From Acidithiobacillus caldus ATCC 51756 (lineage in GTDB: Bacteria > Pseudomonadota > Gammaproteobacteria > Acidithiobacillales > Acidithiobacillaceae), in NCBI RefSeq assembly GCF_000175575.2, contig NZ_CP005986.1:937549-1001548 (forward strand): DNA of 64,000 nt, written 5' to 3'. The number at the start of each line of letters is the position of its first letter. Position 1 is the stretch's first letter. A program made the position numbers and the translations under genes. Shown here piece after piece: positions 24,135-32,344 of this stretch. The notes under the pieces were generated by a model that ran no database searches, was not told the DNA's origin, and saw only the letters and a list, made by a program, of their open reading frames with translations.

Positions 24135-24329
24135 TCAATTGAACACATTCTTGGGTTGACGAAAATTATCGTCCATACGATAGTCCTGTTCCGCAAGAAG
24201 GTAGGCCATATCCAAGGTCGCCTTGCCAAATTGGTCGGCTTTCTTGACTATGGGTTCCACAATCTTCGCGAGATCCTTTTTGTCGAGTTCCAAGCGGATT
24301 ACGTATTGATTGCTGAATACCTTGTTCAT
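24135..24329 (-). CDS. Small hypothetical protein (64 aa)
   Basis: ATG 24329 with GGGAGGCCGAT upstream. Opens with the strand YVIRLELDKKDL and a Lys-rich helix, then ATLDMAYLLAEQDYRMDD. Lower GC than its surroundings. Cotranscribed with the 69-residue protein. Function unknown; the pair could be a small two-protein module, but no toxin or antitoxin fold is recognisable. Confidence 0.55.
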   Translation of the reverse strand: MNKVFSNQYVIRLELDKKDLAKIVEPIVKKADQFGKATLDMAYLLAEQDYRMDDNFRQPKNVFN

Positions 24330-24442
24330 ATCGGCCTCCCAAAGTTTCTCACTGAATTTTTTGACCATGAAAAATCCATTGGGTTCCACCGCTGGATATA
24401 TCCCCCGCGCTGGCTGGGTTCAAGGCTTTTGTATCGATGTCT

Positions 24443-24868
24443 TTAATTGCGTCGGGATACCAGATAATAGGCGATACCCACGACCAGGACGGCGGCGATG
24501 ATCATCCAGTAAAAACCGAGACCCTGCCAGGCTCCGCTGTGCCCGGTATCTCCTTCCACGGGGATGAGGATGAGTTGACGCAGGAGCGTGATGAGCGCCA
24601 CTTCGACGAACACGGTCAGTGGAATGGTGCCATCGCGCAGGTAGGTCGTTTCTGCGCCGATGAGGGAGGATAGTACCCACAGAATGAAGAGCGTCCCCAG
24701 GGCATGAAGAAAGGCCAGGGTGAGGTTGTGCGCGTGCAGGCCGTGCCATACATCCTTGCCAAACTGAACGATGACCAGAATGCTTGCTCCTGCCAAAGCC
24801 AGGGCAATGAAAAGGTGGATGAGATCGTTCAGCTTTTGCAGCAGACGACTGAACCAGGGGCGATACAC
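24443..24868 (-). CDS. PsiE-like four-helix membrane protein
   Basis: 141 residues with four hydrophobic helices. The pattern LIHLFIALALAGASILVI, then ALGTLFILWVLSSLIGAE, VFVEVALITLLRQLILIPVE and a final helix YWMIIAAVLVVGIAYYLV matches the phosphate-starvation-inducible PsiE family. Its molecular role is unknown. No ribosome site precedes the ATG; it follows the 90-residue gene by 15 bp and may be translated from that message. Confidence 0.65.
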   Translation of the reverse strand: MYRPWFSRLLQKLNDLIHLFIALALAGASILVIVQFGKDVWHGLHAHNLTLAFLHALGTLFILWVLSSLIGAETTYLRDGTIPLTVFVEVALITLLRQLILIPVEGDTGHSGAWQGLGFYWMIIAAVLVVGIAYYLVSRRN

Positions 24869-24883
24869 GTGCCGTGCCTGTGC

Positions 24884-25156
24884 TTATTCGGCGATGACTT
24901 CCAGTGCTCCGGCATCCAGGAATGCCGCTTCCGCCATGGCGGCCCGAGTCTCGTCCAGACCGCGAATGGTGCAGGCCACCACATCCTTTTCGGCATAGAT
25001 GGCGTGCTCCAACGGGCATCCTTCGGCGAGGATCTGTTCCAGGACCTCATAATACTCGGCAGGCCCGGATCGCGGCGCTTCCAGAGCGCTGCGCAGGCGT
25101 GCCAAGGCGTCACGGGCAGCATCCCTGTCGGGAAAGAGCACTTTGAGAGCAAACAT
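24884..25156 (-). CDS. Hypothetical protein (90 aa), alpha/beta
   Basis: Begins MFALKVLFPDRDAARDALAR, with alternating strands and helices ending GALEVIAE; two cysteines. Ferredoxin-like or signal-transduction-like alpha/beta folds are possible, but no family is recognised. It sits between hdeD-like and psiE-like genes in one strand-uniform cassette, 17 bp after the hdeD-like stop. Confidence 0.55.
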   Translation of the reverse strand: MFALKVLFPDRDAARDALARLRSALEAPRSGPAEYYEVLEQILAEGCPLEHAIYAEKDVVACTIRGLDETRAAMAEAAFLDAGALEVIAE

Positions 25157-25173
25157 GAGTTGTCCTTGGGATA

Positions 25174-25737
25174 TCAGAGGGGTTTGGATGGCGGTAGGGC
25201 GCGGCGGAGCATCAGCAGCACGATACCGTCGAATATGAGATTCACGCCGACGAAAATACCCACCAGAATCAAGGATCCCTGTGGCCAGGTGACGATGAAG
25301 AGGAAGGCGATGGCAATATCTACCACGCCACTGAAATAGAACCAGCCACGCCCAAGACCGTCGAGCGAGCGCGGACGGTTGAAATTTCGGTAGGCATCGA
25401 TGAGAAAATACAGGATGAACAACAAACCGATACTGGCGATACCGGCGTGGGGCAGTGCCACCATGATGGCTCCGGTAGCCAGCAGCAGCAGAGGCCGCAG
25501 CCAGTCGCCCAAATTCTGGGAGCGCAGCTCGAAACTGTGCGCGAGCCAGGCAGCGCCGCCAAGAATCAGTACGGCGGCAATGAGTCCGTCCGTGAGGGCA
25601 GACAGGAAGAGGGGGCTGACGATACCCAAAAAGCCGAGCAGGATGAGAAAGATGGCTACGGGTGTCAAAAACTTACCAAGCATCTTTTGCTCCGTCTCGA
25701 TGACGGTTTTGAAGTCCGGTGGCGTTTTCCAATCCAT
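25174..25737 (-). CDS. HdeD-family (DUF308) acid-resistance membrane protein
   Basis: 187 residues from ATG 25737 (AAGGATCCCGTC upstream). Six hydrophobic helices in three repeated hairpins, each opening with the DUF308 pattern (LLLGFLGIVSPLF, GGAAWLAHSF, GIFVGVNLIFDGIVLLML). In E. coli HdeD contributes to acid resistance at high cell density. In an acidophile a membrane acid-stress role is plausible but inferred. First gene of a leftward cassette with small unknown proteins. Confidence 0.82.
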   Translation of the reverse strand: MDWKTPPDFKTVIETEQKMLGKFLTPVAIFLILLGFLGIVSPLFLSALTDGLIAAVLILGGAAWLAHSFELRSQNLGDWLRPLLLLATGAIMVALPHAGIASIGLLFILYFLIDAYRNFNRPRSLDGLGRGWFYFSGVVDIAIAFLFIVTWPQGSLILVGIFVGVNLIFDGIVLLMLRRALPPSKPL

Positions 25738-25811
25738 GACGGGATCCTTATGCAGTGGCCCTTGTGACAGTCTAGCACAGGCGCCCTGGACGTCCGCCAG
25801 ATCACTGCGCC

Positions 25812-26351
25812 TCAAGTCGCTTTGACCGAATCCTTGCTCTGGCGAAGGATGCGTTGCTGACCTGCTTCCAGGGCCTCCCAATAGCGTTCCTCGGGTTGCA
25901 TTTTCTGGATCTGCTCGCGCAGCACCGCAGCGCCCACGGGATGGGGTCGGCCCTGATCTCGCCGAATCAATTCCACCAGAGGTTCCGATGCAAAATACTG
26001 GATGGCCATGTCGCGCACCCCAAGACTGGCAAGCCAAGCGGATTCTTCTTCGAGTCTTTTGGGGTCGAGGTGCGTGTCGGCAAGAATCAGCACATCCTGG
26101 TCCAGAGCCTGGCGCAGGGCCTCTTCCCAGAGCCGCTGTACCTGTTCCTCTTTGGCAGGATCCCACTGGCTCCAGGAAAAATCCGCACGGTTATCCGCCG
26201 CGAAAACCTCCTGGCGCAGGCGATCCCTTTCAATGATGCGGATTTTGAGTTCAGGGTAACGTGTGCACTGGGTCTGTGCCCAGGACGACTTTCCGGAAGC
26301 ACTGGTGCCTACGGTAAAAATAGCCAAGACATCCGCATTCATTGCCTGCAT
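25812..26351 (-). CDS. P-loop kinase, polynucleotide-kinase-like
   Basis: 179 residues. Walker A GTSASGKSSWA near the N-terminus, IIERDRLRQEVF (the D-x-x-R typical of T4 PNK/zeta-toxin-like kinases), a VLILADTHL Walker B-like strand, and a lid region with RRDQGRPHPVG. It may phosphorylate nucleic-acid 5' ends or small molecules; specificity is unknown. Two ATGs nine bases apart (26351, 26342) are both possible starts. Confidence 0.65.
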   Translation of the reverse strand: MQAMNADVLAIFTVGTSASGKSSWAQTQCTRYPELKIRIIERDRLRQEVFAADNRADFSWSQWDPAKEEQVQRLWEEALRQALDQDVLILADTHLDPKRLEEESAWLASLGVRDMAIQYFASEPLVELIRRDQGRPHPVGAAVLREQIQKMQPEERYWEALEAGQQRILRQSKDSVKAT

Positions 26352-26548
26352 CTACCCGTTTCGCGGACTTGCCGCAACCTGAAGTCTGGGGAGGGCACCT
26401 CATCGTGGAGCACGTTTTCCGCAGTGCCGCCGTCCGGGGCCGTTACTGCGGGCCATGGACAAAAACTGCCGCATCCCGCAAGATACCGCCAGTTGAAGCG
26501 AGGGAAGAGACCCTGATGCTACCGCGAGAACTGTCCCACAAGGGAGTG

Positions 26549-26635
26549 TGGTACCGAGGACTGGATTCGAACCAGCACAGGCTTTCGCCCACTAGGACCT
26601 GAACCTAGCGCGTCTACCAATTCCGCCACCTCGGC
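26549..26635 (-). tRNA. tRNA-Leu (anticodon CAG)
   Basis: 87 nt with encoded CCA. Acceptor GCCGAGG pairs with CCTCGGT (G-U at the first pair). Long variable arm; anticodon loop TTCAGGT between CTAGG and CCTAG. Reads CUG codons. Confidence 0.95.
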
Positions 26636-26644
26636 GTGGACGGA

Positions 26645-26673
26645 ATCATCTTTTATCGAGGAGCTTTTGTCAA
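26645..26673 (-). promoter_or_regulatory. Promoter of tRNA-Leu(CAG), overlapping the rnr start codon
   Basis: Minus strand: consensus TTGACA (26673-26668), 17-bp spacer, GATGAT (26650-26645), ending 10 bp before the tRNA. The -35 shares its last base position with the A of the rnr ATG, and the whole promoter covers the rnr ribosome site. Confidence 0.65.
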
Positions 26674-28901
26674 TGCCGGAGTCTGAAACCGACACGCCGC
26701 TCGCTGCACGCGATCCCATGTATGAGCGGGAAAAGGAAAAATACGAACGTCCCATCGTCAGTCGGGAATTCATTCTGAGCTACCTCGAGAATCTTGGGCA
26801 GCCAGCGCGCCTGGAAGACCTCATCGACGAATTGGAGATCGCCGAGGAGGATCAGGAGGCTTTCCGCCGCCGCCTGCGGGCCATGGAGCGGGATGGTCAG
26901 CTGGTGCGCAACCGCCGGGGTGCCTACGGCATAGTCGAGTCCATGGAGCTCATCCGTGGTACCGTCAGTGCCCATCCCGATGGATTCGGATTCCTGGTGC
27001 CCGATAACGGCGACAAGGACCTTTTCCTGTCGCCGCGGGAGATGCGCAAGGTCTTTCACGGCGACGTCGTCTTGGGGCGGATCGTGGGCGAAGATCGGCG
27101 GGGACGCCTGGAAGGCGCGGTGGTGCGCATCCTCGAACGCGCCCTGACCCAGGTGGTGGGCCGGTATTTTGCCGATACCTCGGTGCACTATGTGATTCCC
27201 GAAGATCGCCGCATTCCTCAGGAATTCGCCGTGGTGCCCAGTGAGGAATTGCAGCCCGTACATGGGCAGATCGTCATCCTCGAGATTACCAAATATCCCG
27301 ACGGTCGGAACCTGCCCGAGGGGCGTGTGGTGGAGATCCTGGGCGAACACATGGCCCCCGGCATGGAAGTGGAAATTGCCGTGCGCAGCTACGGGCTGCC
27401 CTTCCAGTGGCCAGCGGCCGTGGAGGCGGAAAGTGCCGGGTTTCAGCCACAGGTACCGGAATCCATGAAGGAAGGACGACGCGACCTGCGCCATCTGCCG
27501 CTGGTGACCATCGATGGCGCCGATGCCAAGGATTTCGATGACGCCGTCTATGCCGAAACCCGCGAGGAAGGCGGTTTTCGCCTGTTTGTCGCCATCGCCG
27601 ATGTGGCGACCTATGTCCGCCCCGGCAGTGCCCTAGACGAGGAGGCGCGCAAGCGCGGGAATTCGGTCTATTTTCCGCGGCGGGTGATTCCCATGTTGCC
27701 GGAGGTGCTCTCCAACGGCCTGTGTTCTCTGAACCCCCAGGTGGATCGCCTGTGCATGGTCTGCGAGATGGAGCTGGACGCCCAGGGTAATCTGGAGCAG
27801 TTCCGTTTCGCCCGGGCCGTGATGCGCTCCCAGCGCCGCTTCACCTACGACGAGGTCGCTGCCATCCTGGGTGGCGACTCGGACCTGCGGGAGCGGGAGG
27901 CAGAGCTCGTACCGCATCTGGAAACCCTGCAACGTCTCTACGAGGCGCTGGCCAGGGCGCGGGAGGCGCGGGGTACCATCGAGTTCGATACCCAGGAAAC
28001 GCGCATCGTCTACAACGAGCAGGGCCGGATCGAAAACATCGTGCCGCTGCAGCGCAATGTCGCCCATCGCATGATCGAGGAGTGCATGCTGGCCGCCAAC
28101 GTCTGTGCGGCGCAGTTCTTCCGCATCCACGAACTCCCCATGCTCTATCGGGTACACCCGGAGCCCAACGTCGACAAGATCGAGGATCTGCGGCGATTCC
28201 TGGGCGAACTGGGCGTGCCGGTGCGTATTCCGGCCCGACCACGCAGTGCCGATCTTGCCCGGGTCATCGAGGAGACCCGCGATCGGGCCGATGCCAGCCT
28301 CATCCAGACGGTGATCCTGCGCAGTCTTTCTCAGGCCTTCTACACCGTCGATACCAGCATGCACTTCGGTCTGGCCTTCCCGGCCTACACCCACTTCACC
28401 TCCCCCATCCGCCGCTATCCGGACCTCATCGTCCACCGTGGGATCCAGGAGCTTTTGGACAGCGCCGCAGAGGGGCGCGAACCCCGTTGGCTCAGCGTGG
28501 CCGAATTGAAGGAACTGGGGCAACACTGCTCGATGACGGAGCGCCGCGCCGATGAAGCCAGCCGGGAAGCGGTGCAGTGGCTCAAGTGCGAGTTCATGCT
28601 GGATAAGGTGGGGCAGACCTTCACGGGGATCATCACCGGGGTTACGGGCTTTGGGCTCTTCGTTGCCCTGCGGGAAGTGTATGTCGAGGGCCTGGTACAC
28701 ATCAGCACCCTGGGCGAGGACTACTATCACTTCGACGCCCAGCACTACCGCATCGTCGGCGACCGCAGTAAGGAGAGCTTTCAGCTGGGCGGGGAGATCC
28801 CCGTGCGCCTGGTGCAGGTCAACCTCGACGAGCGCAAGATCGAGTTCGAGCGTGTCCCCCCCGAGGGGGAGGGTGGGCGCAAGCGGCGCCGGCGGCATTG
28901 A
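26673..28901 (+). CDS. rnr: Ribonuclease R
   Basis: 742 residues from ATG 26673 (GAGGAG 9 nt upstream); a TTG two codons earlier is possible. Domains: N-terminal winged helix (about 20-85), two cold-shock OB domains, the RNB catalytic domain with DGADAKDFDDAV acidic cluster (metal-binding Asp residues) and HFTSPIRRYPDL, and a C-terminal S1 domain (GVTGFGLFVALREVYVEGL). Processive 3'-5' exoribonuclease that degrades structured RNA, including rRNA and tRNA. The short Lys/Arg-rich tail KRRRRH is typical. It is divergent from tRNA-Leu and has no promoter that I can place with confidence. Confidence 0.95.
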   Translation: MPESETDTPLAARDPMYEREKEKYERPIVSREFILSYLENLGQPARLEDLIDELEIAEEDQEAFRRRLRAMERDGQLVRNRRGAYGIVESMELIRGTVSAHPDGFGFLVPDNGDKDLFLSPREMRKVFHGDVVLGRIVGEDRRGRLEGAVVRILERALTQVVGRYFADTSVHYVIPEDRRIPQEFAVVPSEELQPVHGQIVILEITKYPDGRNLPEGRVVEILGEHMAPGMEVEIAVRSYGLPFQWPAAVEAESAGFQPQVPESMKEGRRDLRHLPLVTIDGADAKDFDDAVYAETREEGGFRLFVAIADVATYVRPGSALDEEARKRGNSVYFPRRVIPMLPEVLSNGLCSLNPQVDRLCMVCEMELDAQGNLEQFRFARAVMRSQRRFTYDEVAAILGGDSDLREREAELVPHLETLQRLYEALARAREARGTIEFDTQETRIVYNEQGRIENIVPLQRNVAHRMIEECMLAANVCAAQFFRIHELPMLYRVHPEPNVDKIEDLRRFLGELGVPVRIPARPRSADLARVIEETRDRADASLIQTVILRSLSQAFYTVDTSMHFGLAFPAYTHFTSPIRRYPDLIVHRGIQELLDSAAEGREPRWLSVAELKELGQHCSMTERRADEASREAVQWLKCEFMLDKVGQTFTGIITGVTGFGLFVALREVYVEGLVHISTLGEDYYHFDAQHYRIVGDRSKESFQLGGEIPVRLVQVNLDERKIEFERVPPEGEGGRKRRRRH

Positions 28902-28907
28902 GTCCTG

Positions 28908-29684
28908 TCAGGGGGCGATCATGTCATTCTTGAGGTAGGCCGGGTCGTAGTCAAAGACGACCTCACGATCTGGCGCAAGAAGATCGATATCCTTGTCCGC
29001 ATACTCAAGACGACTCAAAAAATCCTTGATCAGTTGTATCCGGGCCGTTTTCTTTTCGTCGCTGTGGACGATAGTCCATGGGCACAGATGGGTGTGACTG
29101 CGGGCGAACATGACGTTGCGGGCCTCGCTGTAGTCCTTCCAGTGCTTTAGGGCCTGTTCATCGATGGGGCTGATTTTCCATTGCTTCAGGGGATCGTCAC
29201 GACGCGCCGCCAGTCGAGCTTTTTGCTCTTTTTTGGTGATGTCCAGATAGTATTTGCGCAGAAGGATACCCGAGCGGGTGAGCATGGACTCGAAATCGTT
29301 CACTTCCGCAAAGAATTCCTCGTAATCGCGGTCGCTACAAAAACCCATGACCTTTTCTACACCGGCACGGTTGTACCAGCTGCGATTGAAGATCACGAAT
29401 TCCGCCGCTGCCGGCAAATGCGCGACGTAACGCTGGAAATACCACTCCGTCTGCTCGCGGTCCGAGGGTTTGGGGAGGGCCACCACGCGCGTTTCCCGGG
29501 GGCTCAGGTGGGCGATGATGCGTTTGATGGTGCTGTCCTTGCCGGCCCCGTCGCGCCCCTCCAGGATCAACAGGATGCGCTCGCCACGCTTGATGATGTG
29601 CCGTTGCAGTTTGACCAGCTCGATCTGGAGGAGGTGTAGGGTTGCCTTGTACTGGTTCTGGGCCTTGTCGACAGAGTGGTTCAT
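28908..29684 (-). CDS. ppk2: Polyphosphate kinase 2
   Basis: 258 residues, class I PPK2 of single-domain size. Walker A GRDGAGKDST at residues 43-52, Walker B region FVIFNRSWYNRAGVE, and a lid with KKEQKARLAARRDDPLKQWK. It transfers phosphate between polyphosphate and nucleoside diphosphates (usually making GTP or ATP). Convergent with rnr, 6 bp between stops. It lies 12 bp downstream of the flavoprotein gene and may share its transcript. Confidence 0.92.
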   Translation of the reverse strand: MNHSVDKAQNQYKATLHLLQIELVKLQRHIIKRGERILLILEGRDGAGKDSTIKRIIAHLSPRETRVVALPKPSDREQTEWYFQRYVAHLPAAAEFVIFNRSWYNRAGVEKVMGFCSDRDYEEFFAEVNDFESMLTRSGILLRKYYLDITKKEQKARLAARRDDPLKQWKISPIDEQALKHWKDYSEARNVMFARSHTHLCPWTIVHSDEKKTARIQLIKDFLSRLEYADKDIDLLAPDREVVFDYDPAYLKNDMIAP

Positions 29685-29696
29685 GGGCAGATCCTT

Positions 29697-31085
29697 TCAG
29701 AAGAGACTGCGGGCGGCCTTGCCGATACCCTCGGCACTCATGGGGTGCTGATCGGCAAAGCGCGCCAGGTCATAAGCGCTGAGCCCGCCCTGGATGGCCA
29801 TGCCGATCTCCCCGATCAAGTGGCCGGCGTCTATGCCCACGACCCAGGCTCCCACCAGACGCAAACTGCCGGGCTCAAAGAACAGGCGGATCTCTCCGTC
29901 CATGCGCTCCAGGATCTGGGCGCGGGAGTCCTCGGCAAAGGCGTAGTGACCGGTCACGAGCTCGATATTGGCGGCCTTGGCCCGGGCCGGTGTGATGCCG
30001 ATACTGGCCGCCGCCGGAAGGGTGAAGATGGTGGTGGGGACGTTGACGAAATCGGCATAGTCCATGGGGACGTCGCCGCCGAGTATGTTATGTGCCGCCA
30101 CCAGCGACTGGCGCACCGCGGCATGAAAGAGCGGCACGCGACCGTTGACATCGCCGCAGGCGTAGATGTGAGGATGCTGCGTGCGCAGGTCAGGACCCAC
30201 GGATATTCCGTGCCGGTCCACAACGATTCCGAGACCGTCCAGCCCCTCCGGCAGCACCGGGCGCCGGCCCACGGCCAGGACCACCACGTCGGCATGGATC
30301 TGGGCACTCATGCCATCACGCCGGTAGTGAACTATGCGCTTGCCAGCGGCCGTTGCCTCCAGGGATTCCACCTCGACTCCCATCATCAGATGGATACGCG
30401 GATGCAGGAGGGGAACCAATTGGTCCACCATCCCCGGGTCCATGCCCTGGAGCACCTGACCGCCTTTTTGCAGCAGGGTGACCTGGCTGCCCAGGGCGGC
30501 GAAAAAGCTGGCCGTCTCCAGGCCAATATAGCCACCGCCGATGATGACCAGGTGGGCGGGCAGATTTTTCAGTGTCGGGTCGGGCTTGTAGAGGTCGTGG
30601 CTGGTCAGGGCCAGTTCGGCGCCGGGCAGAGGCGGCACGAAGACCTCGGAGCCGCTGGCGATGATGATGTGGCGGCAGTGAAAGCGCTCATCTCCCCGTT
30701 CGCCGTGCACCTGCACGGTGTGCGCATCGATGAAGCGCGCCACACCCTGAATGAGGCGGAGATCGGGTACGGCAGCCAATTCGGCGGCATGCTGCGCGTA
30801 GCGGCGGTTCTGTACCGCGTCTTTGTGGGCAACGACGGCGGCGTAATCCGGGCAGATCCTCCCCGGCAGACCCAGGTGCTGGAACTTTTCCTGATCGAGG
30901 TAAAGTGCCGCCGTCTCCCGGACGGCCTTGGAGGGCACGCAGCCCTCATACAGACAGTTTCCACTCATGACGCCCTTGGGGTCGACCATCACCACCCGGG
31001 CGCCCGCCCTGGCCAGGCGAAAGGCCGCAGGATAGGCGCCGCCGCCGGCGCCAATGGTCAGGAGATCTACCTCGGTGTCTGCCAT
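29697..31085 (-). CDS. Dihydrolipoamide dehydrogenase-like flavoprotein disulfide reductase
   Basis: 462 residues from ATG 31085 with AGGAGGACTGGC upstream. FAD-binding GAGGGAYPAAFRLARAG (an unusual Gly-Gly-Ala-Tyr where GPGGY is usual), the redox disulfide motif GNCLYEGCVPSKA, NAD-binding GGGYIGLETA, second FAD motif YACGDVNG, and C-terminal QHPMSAEG with the His/Glu pair. It belongs with Lpd and mercuric reductase-like enzymes. No lipoyl-dependent complex genes are adjacent, so the partner is unknown and a sulfur-metabolism or detoxification role is possible. Confidence 0.82.
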   Translation of the reverse strand: MADTEVDLLTIGAGGGAYPAAFRLARAGARVVMVDPKGVMSGNCLYEGCVPSKAVRETAALYLDQEKFQHLGLPGRICPDYAAVVAHKDAVQNRRYAQHAAELAAVPDLRLIQGVARFIDAHTVQVHGERGDERFHCRHIIIASGSEVFVPPLPGAELALTSHDLYKPDPTLKNLPAHLVIIGGGYIGLETASFFAALGSQVTLLQKGGQVLQGMDPGMVDQLVPLLHPRIHLMMGVEVESLEATAAGKRIVHYRRDGMSAQIHADVVVLAVGRRPVLPEGLDGLGIVVDRHGISVGPDLRTQHPHIYACGDVNGRVPLFHAAVRQSLVAAHNILGGDVPMDYADFVNVPTTIFTLPAAASIGITPARAKAANIELVTGHYAFAEDSRAQILERMDGEIRLFFEPGSLRLVGAWVVGIDAGHLIGEIGMAIQGGLSAYDLARFADQHPMSAEGIGKAARSLF

Positions 31086-31288
31086 GCCAGTCCTCCTTTG
31101 TCGTGCCTCGACTGAGTATAGCAAGTTTGAGATCTGGCGCTCTTTTTATGATGGCTCGTGTGACCCCCCGAGCGCAGAACGGCGGTTTCCCGATGGCCGC
31201 TGTGCCGATGGTGGCGCAAAAACGTGCCAGGGGAATGAAATGTGTTAGCATCCCATGCAGATATCTGGCGCGGCGTACGGGGGGAGCC

Positions 31289-32344
31289 ATGGAAAGAACG
31301 GTAGGAGCCATCCTGGGTGCCCTGATTGGCGATGCCCTGGCTACGGGTTGTCATTGGTACTACGACCTTCCCACCATGCGTCGGGTCTGCGGCGATTGGG
31401 TGAGGGATTATCGCCGCCCGGCCCCGGGTCACTACCACGACGGTCTCGAAGCCGGCGAGTGTTCCCAAAGCGGCTGGTTGCTGGTGCTGCTCATGGAATC
31501 CGTACTTGCGCAAAAGGGCTACGACGAGGCAGACTTCACTCGCCGTCTCGACGAGCTGCTTTTCCCCGAGTTGGATGGGAGCCCGCGGCAGGGGCCTGGC
31601 GGCTACACCAGCCAGTCCATTCGTGAGGCCTGGCGCAAACGCGTCGTCGAGGGGCGCCCCTGGGGCGAGTGTGCGGGCTTTGCCGACACCACTGAGGGCG
31701 TCGAGCGGGTCATCCCTCTGGTGGCGCTGCTGCACCGGGATCTTTCCGAAATGGCCAAGGCTGTGCTTGCACACATCGCCCTGACCCAGAAAGACGTTAC
31801 GGTGCTTGCCATGAGTCTCGCCTACGCCAGTGTCCTCGCCTTGCTTCTGCGTGGCGAGCCCTTTGATGCGCGGATCTCCCAGCGACTCATGGCGGCGGTG
31901 CAGGCTGGCGAGCTGCCTTTCCATACGGTCACGGGCGGAGATCTGGCGGCCTTGCCGCAGGACGAGCGCCCGTTGCGGCCCGGTGAACTGCCCTCTCCCG
32001 ACGCACTGCTGACCCCCGGCACCATTGCCCTTGCGGCCGCTGATCCCGCCATCGTCATCGAACCCGCCTGGAAGGCAAGCCTCGTCTACGGTATGCCCTG
32101 CGCCATCTACCACCAGCTGCCCGCGGTGTACTACCTGACGGCACGTTTCCCCGGTGACTTCGAGGGAGCGGTACTGCATGCCGTCAACGGCGGCGGCCAG
32201 AACCTTTCCCGCGCCATGCTTACCGGGGCGCTCATGGGGGCGCAGGTTGGTCTTGCCGGGATCCCTGAGCGCTTCGTGCGCGGATTGCGCGGGAGCGAAC
32301 GCTACCTGGCGATGGCGCGCGAGCTGGCGGCGCTCGCCAGCTAG
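31289..32344 (+). CDS. ADP-ribosylglycohydrolase family protein
   Basis: 351 residues from ATG 31289. It opens with the family pattern ERTVGAILGALIGDALA and later has the metal-site AVNGGGQNLSRAMLTGALMGA region (Asp replaced by Asn-Gly-Gly-Gln in the usual GGDTDT box). The frame remains open to about 31103, but the family starts here. Members remove ADP-ribose from proteins, RNA or small molecules, and some do other hydrolase chemistry. The altered Mg-binding box makes catalytic class uncertain. Its stop overlaps the convergent CinA-like gene by 4 bp. Confidence 0.78.
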   Translation: MERTVGAILGALIGDALATGCHWYYDLPTMRRVCGDWVRDYRRPAPGHYHDGLEAGECSQSGWLLVLLMESVLAQKGYDEADFTRRLDELLFPELDGSPRQGPGGYTSQSIREAWRKRVVEGRPWGECAGFADTTEGVERVIPLVALLHRDLSEMAKAVLAHIALTQKDVTVLAMSLAYASVLALLLRGEPFDARISQRLMAAVQAGELPFHTVTGGDLAALPQDERPLRPGELPSPDALLTPGTIALAAADPAIVIEPAWKASLVYGMPCAIYHQLPAVYYLTARFPGDFEGAVLHAVNGGGQNLSRAMLTGALMGAQVGLAGIPERFVRGLRGSERYLAMARELAALAS

